The notes beneath the pieces were generated by a model, which was not told where the DNA came from, ran no database searches, and was given only the letters and a program-made list of their open reading frames with translations. A stretch of 64,000 bases of DNA. Source: Cunninghamia lanceolata. Its lineage: Eukaryota > Streptophyta > Pinopsida > Cupressales > Cupressaceae. Position 1 is the stretch's first letter. The number at the start of each line of letters is the position of its first letter. The stretch covers positions 14,763,001 through 14,827,000 of the forward strand of contig BSBN01000888.1 in the NCBI GenBank assembly GCA_027924645.1, given 5' to 3'. Position numbers and translations under genes: made by a program. Shown in pieces: positions 1-12,987 of the stretch.

Positions 1-718
1 ATGACAAGTGGTGTGAGTCATATGGGTTTAAAAAAGGATAACAAGAGGGATGCAAGCAAGCTAAAAAAAAAAAGATATCTTGGAGATCCAAGATAACAAA
101 CTATAGAAATGTTTTTTGATAATGGAGGAAAGAATAACAATTTCCATGGTTTCTAAATGATAAGACATAATACAAACTATATAAGGATGAGCATGCAAAA
201 TAAATCTAGAGATGATTCATCATAGAGGAATGGTGGATATTCCCCCACACTTATAATCTTCATCTCTATAATTCTATATCATTGTACACCTTAATGATAG
301 TTCCCTATATTTCTATTATATTGACAGGAGAGAGTGATAATCAATTTTCTAAATAGGCATTCACTTATTAATGGAGAAGAAAAATACATGTTTAAGTATG
401 ACCAATTACTAACTTTCCATAGATATGGCCATTGATATATTTTAGGGCACAAATGGGTAAGAAATATGTTTTTACTATATGTTCGAATGACAACACTAAT
501 TCTAGGGGAACTACAACACAAAGCACTAGCACGAGGCGCATGGGTCACCCTATGAGCTTAGCAATTAAAAATTTATAAAATGTATTAAGATGAATTCCTA
601 AGATCAAAAATGTCTACATTGTCCTTTTGTGATCATTAAAGAGGCCAAAAAAATGTAAAATAGATCCTAAAACACACTAGGTGAATGGTCACTAAAATAG
701 ATGTAGAGACATAAGGTG
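1..718. other. No gene seen (left flank of outer copia element)
   Basis: AT-rich sequence with only short, unconvincing reading frames and no recognisable domain. The last bases before 724 supply the left copy of the target duplication (GAGAT, 719-723) of the copia element that follows. Confidence 0.6.
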
Positions 719-723
719 GAGAT

Positions 724-2220
724 TGTTGAAATGCACAAGACAACTGAGGGGGGGTGAATTAGTTGTCTCTAAAACTTTAATCACTTATAAACATCAACAC
801 ATCAAATGCTTTATTACTGTTATTAAGATTTAACCATGAAAATATGAAACAAGAAGCTCAACACAATAACACACCCAATCACATGAGACACTAGATTTTT
901 TACGTGGAAAACCCTATAAGGGAAAAACCACGGTGGGTGTTAACCCACAAAAATAAATATGTTATAGAAATACCAAAAATAGAGGCTCACTACCCAAAAT
1001 GCTCGCTACAAATGTTAGGGCTCACTGCTAAGGGGTGGCTCACTGCCAAGAATTGGTGAACTGATTTAATAGTATCTACTCAATGCTTGAGTTTAGATCC
1101 ATTGAAGCATATTATAACTCCTCTGCTTTGTTCTTCTTACACCTTCATACTTATCTTTTCATTTTGCACAAGGACATCTTTTTCGCAACTACATTACATG
1201 CTTTTATACAATTCATCAACCTTGGAATGTACATCAAGTTCGGCATTGCATTCATCAACCATTGGAACAATCTCCAAGGTCGGTATTACAAAAATACATA
1301 GAAATAGGTCTGGACCTAAACAAAATTTGCTAAGGTAAAGACATATGTGGATCATGTTATGCCTTAGCTGGGACTCAAATGCAATCTTCAATGTCACGAC
1401 ATGCATCCACAATCTTCAATGTATCTCCGCAAGTAATGAAAACAACCAAGTTGGCCAAGATTGGTGTTAACATTAAGTCTTCTAAGAATAGTCTTCATCT
1501 ATGATCCAAATTTCACTTTGCGGACCAATCCAAAGGTAGGACTAGGATCAGGGGACATCCACAAGCACATTGTAATCACCAGGAACAAGCGCACAGTATC
1601 TAACCACTCTATCATAAAGATTCTTCAAACCAAAGCACATAAACAACACTGTCAGCTACTGTCATAGAGAAAAGATAGCTTGCGGACCACCAAATCATGA
1701 ACCATTGGAGTTGAAGGTACTTATCATCATTTCAAACTTAACTCATGAACTGCAAATCATAATACTTCAATGCTGAGGAATGCGGAGAAAAATACATTCT
1801 CCCTATCACCAGTGAATGTACAGAAAAAGTAGTGTTTACTCTGGTGAACATTACTCACTCAAATCTTCATACCAGAGGCTCAAACTTGGAACATAACATC
1901 TGCAAACATGCCTCTAAACAACTTCTAATCCATAGACAAAGATATTCATTCTACAAGAAATGCAGAGCAATCTCCTAGATTGTTCTGCTGTAAACAAAGA
2001 TGCTCTTCTATACACTCTTTCCACCAGAGGAGCAAATTTTCTCAAAAGCACTTGGAAAATCAATATCAAGATTACTTACTCATTATCTCCAATACTTATA
2101 TAAGCCAATGAAAAGCATCCAACTCATTACAAGTAAGCATCAAAACAAGAGTACAGTTGACACCAATGACAACATAGATATGTTGACATCAATGACAACA
2201 CTAGTTAGTCACATACAACA
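724..2220 (-). repeat. 3' LTR of outer copia element
   Basis: About 1.5 kb, matching 11519-12283 joined to 17946-18720. On the plus strand it begins TGTTGAAATGC and ends CATACAACA. A related solo LTR at 43703-45069 ends CATACTTGCAACA, so this copy appears to have lost four bases (TTGC) near its terminus. Small open frames inside it have no coding support. Confidence 0.9.
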
Positions 2221-2563
2221 ATCTCCCCCTTTGTCATTGATGTCAACATATGATGTGGAAAATTGTAATGACCATCAAGACAAGATACTCCCCCTTTATT
2301 TTTACACATCTGCACTCTTTCTCCCCTTGATTTTTTCACATGATTTCTCTCCCCCTTTGACATCAATGGAAAAGGGCACATACTTGCACTCTATTGCTCT
2401 GATCAAATTGCTCTTTCATGAATACTGTAACACTTACTTCTCTTTGTTAGGAACACATGTCAGGAACACTTGCTACTCCCCCTAAGAAGTAGCTCTCAAA
2501 ACATCAATCTAGATCAAGGTATGAGGCTTTGGACACAATTGGACTAATGCATTCTTATGCATC
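2221..2563 (-). promoter_or_regulatory. Polypurine tract and 3' untranslated leader of outer copia
   Basis: Directly inside the 3' LTR, the minus strand reads AAAGGGGGAGAT, the expected plus-strand primer of reverse transcription. Similar CTCCCCCTTT blocks recur on the plus strand near 2289, 2351 and 2475, so the 3' untranslated part holds several polypurine-like tracts. No coding sequence is seen. Confidence 0.75.
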
Positions 2564-2656
2564 TTAGTTCACAGTAGGAGGGGTAATAACCCCTAATTTT
2601 TCTCTAAAATACTCAAAGCTATCCTTAGGCAAAGGATTAGTGAAAATATCTAAAAT
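2564..2656 (-). pseudogene. C-terminal end of outer copia RNase H
   Basis: The minus strand reads a typical copia RNase H tail containing NPLPKDSFEYFREKLGVI and stops with TAA at 2564-2566. It is the continuation of the RNase H frame that breaks off at 7506, separated by the 4.85-kb gypsy insertion. Together they show that the insertion point lies a few codons before the conserved LTxPLPK motif. Confidence 0.85.
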
Positions 2657-4020
2657 TGATGTAGAGCCAAACACCTTGACTTGCATTTCCCTTTGTATGT
2701 CCACGTTTTACTTGCCTATCGGCAAGATCATGCACTATCAGTTGACTAAAATACCATTCCTTTGAGTGCATTCCTCACTCCAAACTCTTCACTGTCGGCA
2801 TGACTGATTTCCATTGGCCACTTTGTAACTGTCATACATGCAACTCTTGACTTGCTGCTACTGGTTTCCCTTACCGCTGCTACCAGTCACCTTTTGCACC
2901 CAACTCAATGTATCTACACAATGCATATGCACAACATACATTCAAAACATGCAACCTGATTATGCATTCGAAAGATGCAATCAAAACATGCATTCAGAAT
3001 ATGCTTTGTCTAATATACATTTGACCGTTGATTTCCTTGTATACAACCGGATTGGAAACTTCAACTTTCTCTCTCCTTTGTATGTTGATACACTTGTACA
3101 TTCACAATGTACATCTGCCACATACAACCATGATAGACATCTGTGAGATGCTCACGAACAGACAATTGTGATATACACACAAGATGTATATCTGACATAC
3201 AACTGCAATATACACATAAAGTGCATACTTAGTGAAACAACACAAATCGTCGCTTGACTGTTGTGCAAGTCAAAAAATGTTTCTTTGGCCCAACTACCGA
3301 TTCTTCCCTACAACTCTGCGACTCCTGCAACTTCATAGATCTTTAACTTCGCCAACCTAGCACATGACGATGCTAGGGTTCCTCAACACCATTGTACGTG
3401 ATCCTGCAAACATAAAACCCAAACGAACAAAACAAAAAACACAAATTGAAAGCATTGTACAGCCATTCTACTGATTTCAAAGAAATCTAACTGGTGGAAT
3501 GGGCTAAGTACCCATCTCGGTCTCATAATAGAAAATCAATTTGCACAGAGAAAACCAGATGAATTTGAATGACACAGATTCCTGAATAGGATTCATTTAT
3601 TATGCTTTCCAAAAGTGTGAATACACATAGATGCTCTGTTTACAATTGCACAACTCAACTGAACTGCTTCTCAACTGATTACAACTCTACTACTGATTAC
3701 ATTTGATCTTCTCCTCTATTTATCTACTCGCTTGATTAGTACCACCTAACTCCAAGCAGCTGGGAGACAACCTCCAAGCAGCTGGGAGATCCAACTGCCT
3801 AACAACCTCCTAACTACCTAACAACCTTGCGCTTACATATTTGCCAAGTGTCCTTGGAACTTACAACATAAACCTAAATACAACCTAAATTAACATGCAT
3901 TGGTCAAACAGACCTTATTACATTGAATGGTCAACTTAGGACCTTATTGGAAACATCAAAATGAACATAAAACAATTAATGCCTTATGGAGGCCACTGTG
4001 GATTAGGTGCTTCTGCACCA
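2657..4020 (-). repeat. 3' LTR of gag-only gypsy element
   Basis: Matches 6174-7505. It begins TGATGTAGAGCC and ends TTCTGCACCA on the plus strand. The adjoining TACTCCCCACCGAGAA is a polypurine tract on the minus strand, marking this as the 3' LTR. Confidence 0.9.
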
Positions 4021-4469
4021 TACTCCCCACCGAGAAAAGAACTCATGCCCCATGAGTTAATCCTTTGTCTTGATCCACCTTTATCCATTGCTGCTTCATG
4101 CCTTCCCCATGATCTCTAAACTGCAACCTGCTTCTATGGAATCAAAGACTTATGCCTAGCACTGTAGGCTCTTCTCACACCTTGCTGGTCACTCTTTCTT
4201 ACCATCATCTTTGGCTGAACATCTGCATTGGGAACCTTATTTACTACAATGGTAGAATGTGTTTGCCTTTCAACTCTTAGAGGACAAACAATAGTCCCTA
4301 CTATGATTGCATCCTTGCCTTTCCAATCAACTTGTAGCTTCTTACAAACCTACTCCTAGACCTTCTACTGATCCATCTGATCTCCATCAGTCAAAACTGA
4401 AACCTTCTTCAAACTGTGATCTCCATTCCTTGAGATATCCTCTACTATCTTTGACTCTATTTCATTGAT

Positions 4470-6114
4470 CTACACAAATTCTTTCTGTCCCACTAAAATA
4501 ACCTTGGCTGCCTTCTGTGCTACAGCATCCTCCTGTAATGGTGTCATCACAAAAGTCCTCCCATCCTTCTTGATGGTGTATGTGTTAGCATATCCATCAT
4601 ATAATGCTCTCCTATCAAATTGCCATGGCCTACCCAAAAGTAGGTGACAACATTCCATAGGCAATATGTCACACAAAACCCTATCCTGATATTCTCCAAT
4701 CTGAAAATCAACATATGCCTATTCATATACCAGAAGTGATTGACTATCACTGACCCAAGATGCTTTATAAGGATTTTTGATGTGGAATCCTTTCCAGTTT
4801 CAACTTATCCACCATTTCCTGAGATACCATATTATCTGTAGAACCAGAACCTATTACTACCTTGCATAGTTTACCTTTAGTTTTGCATTTGGTCCTGAAA
4901 AGAGCTCTCCTTTGTATCATGTCCTTGGACATCTTCAAGATTGTTCTCCTTAGCATCAATGATTCTCCATCTTCAGCTGGGGCTGCACTTCTCATTCGAG
5001 AGTTAACACTTTCATCTACTTTCTCTTCTTGCACAAATTAAACCCTCTTGTTATTCTTCCTATCATCTCTTGATGATGAACCTTGCCTTTCTGGACATTT
5101 GAATGCTGTATGACCAATTTCATTACAATGATAACATCTTCTAGTGAAAATATTAGAACATCTACCACCTCCAAATCTGCCTCTTGTTCCTTTCCATCCA
5201 CCTCTGAAATCAGGCTGCTCTTGTCCTTTACTAGTCTCTTCCTGGTTAGGACTTCTTCCTCCAAAACTGCCTCTAAACTTTCTGTCACCTCTTCCTCTAT
5301 TGTTCTGCTCACCTTTTCTCTTCAGCTTCTCTTCAGCTCTTAAGGCCATTTGGAAACACTTATTCACTATTTCTGGTGCTAAAATGCTGATCTCATCTTG
5401 GATGTTCATCCTTAGGCCATTCAAATACCTGGCCATTTTCTCTAACTCTTTCTCTTGTCTCTTTGATCTGAGACTGAGTTTATGAAACTCTTGTGTGTAT
5501 GCATTCACATCAAGATCTCTTTGTTTGAGATTCTATAACTTCTTATACATCTGCACATCATAGTCCAGGGGTAAGAACTGTGCCTTAAGTTTGGTCTTCA
5601 TCCTTTCCTAGGAGGTTATCATATTCTTCCCCTCCTTGACTCTCTCTCCTTGTTCATAATTCCACCATGCAAGAGTAGATCCCTTCAGTCTTTCTTTTAC
5701 CAACTTAACCCTCTTATCATCAGGGATTTCTTTGTATTCGAAATGATTATTCAATGCCTCAATCCAATCAATCATCTCTTCAGCTTCCATACTTCCACTA
5801 TACATAGGTAACACATCTATGGTGTCCCTATTGACTGACTTTAATGCATTTAAAAATGCCCTCTGGTCTGCTGGTATCTCTTCTATCTTTTTACTGGTTT
5901 GAACAATTTCTGCATCGCCTTCATTACTGTCACTTTCAGCTTCCTTCTCTTTGCCTTTAGACTGCTTGAACTCTCCCAACTTGGATGCAAGTATCTCCTT
6001 GGTCAGCTTCTTGATGGCATCTTGTGACATACTTTTGGGAGGCATCCTCTCCGCCTCTGTATCACTTTCTTTGTTTGACATAAACATACATAGACAACAC
6101 CTAAATGCCAACAC
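4470..6114 (-). pseudogene. Decayed gypsy Gag with zinc knuckle and partial protease
   Basis: Read on the minus strand from 6114. An acidic N-terminal part is followed by a retrotransposon Gag domain (5608-6000, with the WWNYEQGERVKEGKN block), then a second Gag stretch (5038-5508) ending in a CCHC zinc knuckle, CYHCNEIGHTAFKC, near 5080-5125. A protease-like region follows (4765-5034). The catalytic DSG motif reads GSGSTDN, so the aspartate is lost. Stops and frame changes separate the pieces near 5510-5605, 5040 and 4760. The protein would coat the genomic RNA in virus-like particles. Nothing resembling RT follows before the 3' LTR. Confidence 0.88.
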
Positions 6115-6157
6115 TCCTGCAAATCCTCAATTCAATTTTCCACCCAAATCTTTTTCA

Positions 6158-6170
6158 GGCTCTGATACCA
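6158..6170 (-). promoter_or_regulatory. Primer-binding site (tRNA-iMet type)
   Basis: The minus strand reads TGGTATCAGAGCC three bases inside the 5' LTR, the complement of the 3' end of initiator tRNA-Met used by many plant LTR retrotransposons. Confidence 0.9.
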
Positions 6171-6173
6171 CTA

Positions 6174-7505
6174 TGATGCAGAGCCAAACACCCTGGCCTA
6201 CATTTCCCTTTGTATGTCCATGTTTTACTTGCCTATCGGCAAGATCATGCATTATCGGCTAACTAAAATACCATTCCTTTGAGTGCATTCGTCACTCTGA
6301 ACTCTTCACTATCAGCATGACTGATTTCCATCGTCCACTTTGTAACTGTCATACATGCAAGTCTTGACTTGCTGCTGCTGGTTTCCCTTACCAGTGCTAC
6401 CGATCACCTTTTACACCCGACTCAATGTATCTACGCAATGCATATGCGCAACATACATTTGAAACATGCAACTCGATTATGCATTCGAAAGATGCAATCA
6501 AAACATGCATTCAGAATATGCTTTGCTGAATATACATTTGACCGTTGACTTCCTTGTATACAACCTGATTGGAAACTTCAACTTTCTCTCTCCTTTATAT
6601 GTCGATACACTTGTACATTCACAAAGTACATTTGCCACATACAACCATAATAGACATCTGCAAGATACTCACGGCAGACAACTGTGATATACACACAGGA
6701 TGTCTATCTGACATACAACAATGATATACACACAAAATGCATACTTAGTGAAACAACGCGAATCGTCAGCTGACTGCCGTGCAGGTCAAACAATGTTTCT
6801 TCGGCCCAACTGCTAATTCTTCCCTATAACTCCATGACTCCTGCATCTTCACAGATCTTTAACTTTGCCAACCTAGCACATGACGATGTTAGGGTTATCA
6901 ACACCATTGTACGCAATCTTGTAAACATAAAACCCAAAAGAACAAAACAAAAAACACAAATCAAAAGCACTGTACAGCCATTCCACCAATTTTGAAGAAA
7001 TTTAACTGGTGGAATGGGCTAAGTATGCATCTCAGTCTCATAACAAAAAATTGATTTGCACAGAGAAAATCAGATGAATTTGAATGACACAAATGCACGA
7101 ATATGATTCGTTTATTATGCTTTCCAAAAATGTGAATACACACAGATGCTCTATTTACAATTGCACAACTCAACTGAACTGGACTTAACTGATTACAACT
7201 CTTCTACTGATTACATTCGATCATCTCCTCTATTTATCTACTCGCCTGAGTAGTACCACCTGACTCCAAGTCGCTGGGAGACAACCTCCAAGTGGCTGGG
7301 AGATCTAACTGCCTAACAACCTCCTAACTATCTAACAACCTTACACTTACAGATTTACCAAGTATCCTTGGAACTTACAACATAAACCTAAATACAACCT
7401 AAATTAACATGCATTGGTCAAACAGACCCTATTGAAAACATCAAAATGAACATAAAACAGTTAATGCCTTATGGAGGCCACTATGGATTAGGTGCTCCCG
7501 CACTA
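6174..7505 (-). repeat. 5' LTR of gag-only gypsy element
   Basis: About 1.33 kb and homologous to 2657-4020 throughout. The plus strand starts TGATGCAGAGCC and ends CTCCCGCACTA. It adjoins the primer site on its left. Confidence 0.9.
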
Positions 7506-10500
7506 GAAATCTAATCTTTTGTGGACATATATTCCATCTTTACTTCATTCTCTATTAGCTTCTCTCTCAAAAAGTGATACCTTATTGATATATGCTTTGT
7601 TCTTGAGTGTATCACTGGATTCTTTGAAATGTTTATGGCACTTGTATTGTCACAAAAGATTGTAATTGGATCTTCATACACCACTCTTATGCCCTTCAAA
7701 GTCTACTTCGTCCACAACACTTGAGTGCAGCAACATGCTGCAATATACTTTGCTTTTGCAGTAGACAAGGAGATTGAGTCTTTCTTTTTACTCAGCCATG
7801 AAACCAATCTATTCCCCAAGAAGAAAGCACCTCCACTTGTATGTTTTTTGTCATCAACATCTCTAGCCCAATCTGAATCTCTATAAGCACTTAGAGTTAA
7901 ATCATTATCTTTTGGATACCATAAGCCATGATCTAATGTGCCTTTCAAATAGCTCAATATTCTCTTAAATGCTATCACATGTGACTCTCTAGGATCTTCT
8001 TAAAATATTGCCACAAGGCATACTTCATGCATTATATTAGGTCTAGTTTGAGTTAGATAAAGTAATCCTCCAATCATAGATCTATACCTTTTATGATCAG
8101 TCTTAGGTGAATCATTAGTTTTTCTCAACTTACAGCCAGTCATGATAGGAGTGCATAGTGGTTTGGAGTCCTCCATCCCAAACTTCTTCAACAACTCTTT
8201 CACATACTTAGACTGAGAAATGAAGATTCCTTTAGCTGATTGATTAATTTGCAGACCTAGAAAGAAATTCATTTTACCAAACATAGACATCTCAAATTCA
8301 TTTTGCATTTCTTTTGCAAACTTCATGCACATACCTTCATTTCCTCCAAAGATAATGTCATCAATAAAAACTACAATGTTCAATCAAGATTTGATTATCA
8401 TTGATTTTGAAATAGAGATTGTTGTCAGCAGTGCCTTTATTGAACCCTAATTCCAACAAATACTTGTCTAACCTTGCATACTAGGCTCTGGGGGTTGATT
8501 CAGTCCATATAGGACTTTCTTCAATATGCATACCATATCACCTTGATTTGATAGCTAAAACCCTTCTGTTTGCTCAATGTAAACTTCCTCTTCCAACTCA
8601 CCATTCAAGAATGCAGACTTCACATCCATCTGATACACTTTGAAATCTTTGTGAGCTACAAATGCTAGAAATATTTTGAATGCTTCAATCCTAGCCACTG
8701 GAGCAAAAGTCTCTTCAAAATCTATTCGTTTAATTTAAGAATATTGTTTGCACACAAGTCTTGCTTTGTTTCTTAGAACTTCTCCATTTTCATTTAGCTT
8801 GTTTTTGAAAACCCATTTAGTTCCAATGACATTTTTATCAGTAGGTCTAGGAACCAATTCCCATGTTTGATTCTTTTCTATCTGCATCAGCTCTTCTTTC
8901 ATGGCTTTTACCCATTTTCATCATTGCAAGCTTCATTCACAGTTTTTGGTTCAATTTTTGAAAGCAAACATTAATTCACTTGTTCTTCTGTAGCTCTTTT
9001 CCTTGTCAGCACACCTTTGTTTTTGTCACCTATAATATGATCTTTAGAATTATTATTCCTTACATACCTGGGAGTCTTAATAACACTTTCCATATCCTCT
9101 TCTTCATCGTGACTGTCTTCTTGTTCAACTTTTTATTCATTTATTGTAGCTAGAGGTTCATCTAATTCATAGCAACTCAGCTATGATATTCTCTCATTGC
9201 CTTCATCCACCTTCACATTAGCACTCTCAACAATCTTTTTCGGTCTCTTATTGTAGCACCGATATGCCTTACTCTTGGTAGAGTAACCAAGAAAATTTCC
9301 TTCATCACATCTAGCATCAAACTTGCCCAATTATTCTTCTCTTCTGATATAACATTTTCTACCAAAGACTTTCAAATACTTCACTATAGGAACTCTTCCA
9401 TACCATAATTCAAAAGGAGCTTTAAAACTGTTACCTTTGACTTGAACTTTGTTTACGATGTACACAACAGTATGTATGGATTCTCTCCAATATACTTCCG
9501 GAGGTCATCTTCCTTTCGCATAGTTCTAGTAGCCTCTTGAACTGTCATGTTCTTTCTTTCAACAACTCCATTCTGCTAAGGAGTCCTAAGTGCTAAAAAC
9601 TATCTCTTTATCCCTTGTTCTTCACAAAAAATATTGAATTGATTTGATGTGAACTCACCTCCTCTATCAGACCTCAAGCATTTGATTCTCAACTCTAACT
9701 TATTCTCAACCATTGCCTTGAAAACTTTGAACTTGTCTAGGGCTTCAGATTTTCTTTTAGAAAAGTGACCCAAGTCATTCTAGAATAGTCATCAATAAGC
9801 AACATAAAATTCCTGTCACCTTGTAGACTTCTTGTTCTTGTGGGACCACACAAATGTGTATGTACTAGCTCCATCAATCCAACAGAGAATTGTTCTTTTC
9901 TTTTAAAACTTGTTTCTGTTTGTTTCCCAGATTGACACTCCTCGCAAATGTTGTTGGCTGGCTTCACAAGTTAAGACAGATCTCTTATAGCCTATGCAGA
10001 ACTTATCTTCACCAAATTGTCAAAATTGATATGAGACATCCTTCTGTGCCACAACTAACTCTCATCTATTTGAGCCAATAAATAATAATCATTAGTTCCT
10101 CTTAATTGGTAAATGTTACCTTTGGTCTTCTTACCAATATCAATCACTTTTCTGGAGCTTTCCATGATCTTGCACCCATTGTCTTTGAATCTCAAATCAT
10201 AACCTTTGTCACACATCTGACCAACACTCAAAAGATTATGCTTCAAACCCTTCACATATAGGACATTATCAGTATTGTGGTTTCCATCGAAATAAATATA
10301 TCCTTTTCCACAAATCTTACCAGTTGCATTATCTCCAAACTTACAAAGTTACTTTTGTCATCAGTCATGTGATGTGAGAATCCACTATCAATAATCCATT
10401 CATCCTTATCTTTCTCAACTTGAATAGCCAAAGAACTTTCTTCCACTAGTTTTTCTTCCTTCACATGGCTAGTAGGATTAGTAGACACAGGTTCTTCTTT

Positions 10501-11460
10501 AATTGCAATAAATAAGCATTCATTTGTACTAGTACTAGCATCATCAGATTAATCATCTGTCACACCTTCATTGTCAAGATCTCTAACATAGTAGCATTTC
10601 TTTGGAACCCTAGGTCTATTCTCAAATCTTTTTCTATTCCTTTCAATTCTCTCAGGACATCTAGAAGCATAGTGACTAATCTTACCACATGAAAAACACT
10701 TGAAAGGTAATTTGGCTTTGAACTTACCAGAACCTCTTTGCAACTTGTCAACAAAGTTCGCTTCAATTTCATCAAGATCATCATCAGGTTCCACCTTGTA
10801 CTTTTCAGCTGTGGAGATCTTCTTTGAAGTACTAGCTTTGAAAGAAGTCTCAATCTTTTGTAGAGCATCACCAAGCTCTCTCATCTCAAAGGTTGTAAGC
10901 TTTCCTAGCAACTAATTGTTGGTGACATCTTTCATAGTCATTATTTATTCAATTGCAGCTACCTTGTGACTGTAGGATTTAGGTAATGACCTAAGAATTT
11001 TCATCACAACTTCCTTCTCCTCAATAGTTCCTCCCATACCTTTTATTCCATTGATAATTTCATCAACTTTTTGCATGTAGGTTGTAATGTTCTCATCCTC
11101 ACTCATCTTTAAACCCTCATACTTCACTTTCAGGCCCTATAATTTTGTGCTTTTAATAGACTCATCTCCTTCATACATATTTTTCATCTTTGCCTAGACT
11201 TCATTAGTAGTTTCTGGATCCATGACCTTTATCAACCTAGTGTCCAACAAGGCACTTAACAGCACATCTCTAGCTTTTATATTTAACTCATATTCTTTGA
11301 TTTCATCTTTAGTTGTTAAACCATTCTGAGGCATGGTATACATCGTCTCTATTTCTTTCCATATTCTATAACCAAGACAAAGGAGATGGATTTTCATTTG
11401 CACCTTCCATAAAGCATAATTCATCCCATCGAATTGTGGAACTTCTTTCTTATAAGACAT
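7506..11460 (-). pseudogene. Decayed copia gag-pol polyprotein
   Basis: Read from ATG at 11460 toward 7506. Gag (11460-10549) ends with a CCHC knuckle, CFSCGKISHYASRC. The protease motif DSGFSHHMTDD lies near 10350-10390, followed by the pre-integrase domain (10055-10255, LKHNLLSVGQMCDKG), integrase (about 9740-9970 and leftward), RT (about 8000-8900, active site FIDDI) and RNase H (7511-7978, with the DNTSAI motif). In the integrase the expected aspartate of LVHxDLCGP is a histidine (LVHTHLCGP). Many stops and frame changes are visible, for example near 11190, 10940, 10540, 9735 and 8385-8400. The last RNase H codons lie beyond the nested insertion at 2564-2656. Once the source of particle, protease, integrase and reverse transcriptase; now dead. 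Confidence 0.92.
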
Positions 11461-11500
11461 CCTAGATCAACCTCAATCTGTTAGGCTTACTTTCAAGGAA

Positions 11501-11516
11501 CCTCGCTCTAATACCA
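11501..11516 (-). promoter_or_regulatory. Primer-binding site of outer copia
   Basis: The minus strand reads TGGTATTAGAGCGAGG two bases from the 5' LTR end. It matches the initiator tRNA-Met primer site with one change in the first 12 bases. Confidence 0.85.
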
Positions 11517-11518
11517 AT

Positions 11519-12283
11519 TGTTGAAATGCACAAGACAACTGAGAGGGGGGTGAATCAGTTGTCTCTAAAACTTTAATCACTTATAAACATCAACACATCA
11601 AATGCTCTGTTATTGTTATTAAGATTTAACCATGAAAATATGAAACAAGAAGCTCAACACAATAACACATCCAATCACATCAGACACTAGATTTTTTACG
11701 TGGAAAACCCTATAAGGTAAAAACCATGGTGGGTGTTAACCCACATAAATAAATATGTTATAGCAATACTAAAAAAATAGAGGTTTACTGCCTTAGGGCT
11801 CACTGCCGAAAACGGTCATTGCAAATGTTAAGGTTCACTGCCAAGATCGACTCACTACCAAGGGGTGGTTCACTTCCAAGAATTGGTGAACTGATTTAAT
11901 AGCATCTACGCCATGCTTGAGTTTAGTTCCATTGAAGCATAGTATAACTCCTCTTCTATGCTCTTCTTACACCTTCACACTTATCTTTTCATTTTCACAC
12001 AAGGACATCTTTTTTGCAACTACATTACATGCTTTTATACAATTCATCAACCTTGGAATGTACATCAAGGTTGGAATTACATTTATCAACCATTGGAATA
12101 ATCTCCAAGGTCGGCATTACAAACATACATAAAAATAGGTCTAGACCTAAACAAATTTTGCTAAGGTAAAGATGTATGCGGATCATGTTATGCCTTAGCT
12201 GGGACTCAAATGCAATCTTCCAAGTCATGGTTCATGCTTCCACAATCTTCAATGTATCTCCGCAAGTAATGAAAACAACCAAG
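11519..12283 (-). repeat. 5' LTR of outer copia, first part
   Basis: Aligns with 724-1455. The alignment breaks exactly at 12283/12284 and resumes at 17946, the signature of an insertion within the LTR. CCAAG (12279-12283) is repeated at 17941-17945. Confidence 0.92.
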
Positions 12284-12987
12284 TGTTAGAAATTTGTAGG
12301 TCTATTTAAACTAATTTCACATAACCCAATAGGAGAAACAAGATGCATAAACAACCATAATGCAAAGATCAAAAGAACAAACAACAAGGAAACACAAGAT
12401 ATACCCTAGGAAAACCCTTTGCAGAGAAAAACCCAACTTCCAAAAGTATCCATGCTCACATGTATTATTCAGCAATGAAATATTACAATACAATATCTGA
12501 GCCTCCATGAATACCCCTAAACCATCAAGCACCTTCAATGTAGGATCCATGTGTACAAGCATGAATCCACACATCACCTACCATGCTTCATAATCTGCAC
12601 TTATAGGAGAGAGCTCAATATAATGATAGCCTCTCACAAAACCTCCATTCACCTAGAATGAATAATCCAACCAACCTCAAGTAATAACCTTGTGCTTGCT
12701 TTTATAATATAATCTCACACATTACATTGAGAAAACCATGTGCCCCAAAACCATGGGTTACACAAAACCACTTGACCCCATATTTGACAATTGGTACTAA
12801 TTTTTCCCAATTAATCAAATAATACAAAAAATATCCCAATGTTACAATACAACATAAATTGGACCCAAATAATTACCTGGTGTGATTAACCACACCACCT
12901 AGGTGCATCACAACTAAATAATTATTTAATTACAACATTATAAAATATATCAAATTATGCAATGGTGCACAACACCATATCCCAACA
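12284..12987 (-). repeat. 3' LTR of LARD-like element
   Basis: 704 bp, aligning end to end with 17237-17940 with scattered substitutions. Ends are TGTTAG...CCCAACA. Confidence 0.92.

Larger units (their letters stand above)
2657..7505 (-). mobile_element. Ty3/gypsy-type gag/protease-only LTR element inserted in copia RNase H
   Basis: Two LTRs of about 1.35 kb (2657-4020 and 6174-7505) enclose only 2.15 kb. The flanks AAAAT (2652-2656) and GAAAT (7506-7510) are a 5-bp target duplication with one change. A perfect 13-base tRNA-iMet primer site abuts the right LTR, so the element reads right to left. Coding content stops after gag and part of the protease; RT, RNase H and integrase are missing. 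Its gag and LTR ends resemble those of the full chromodomain element at 29727-37879, suggesting a deletion derivative of the same lineage that relied on others for transposition. Confidence 0.9.

Noticed and set aside
2000..2485. 161-residue plus-strand frame
   Set aside because: It spans the end of the copia LTR and the untranslated region antisense to the element; low complexity and no domain.
11501..11516. Fragments of tRNA-Met genes at TGGTATCAGAGC-like sites
   Set aside because: Only the 11-16 bases complementary to the tRNA 3' end are present, each beside an LTR; these are primer-binding sites.
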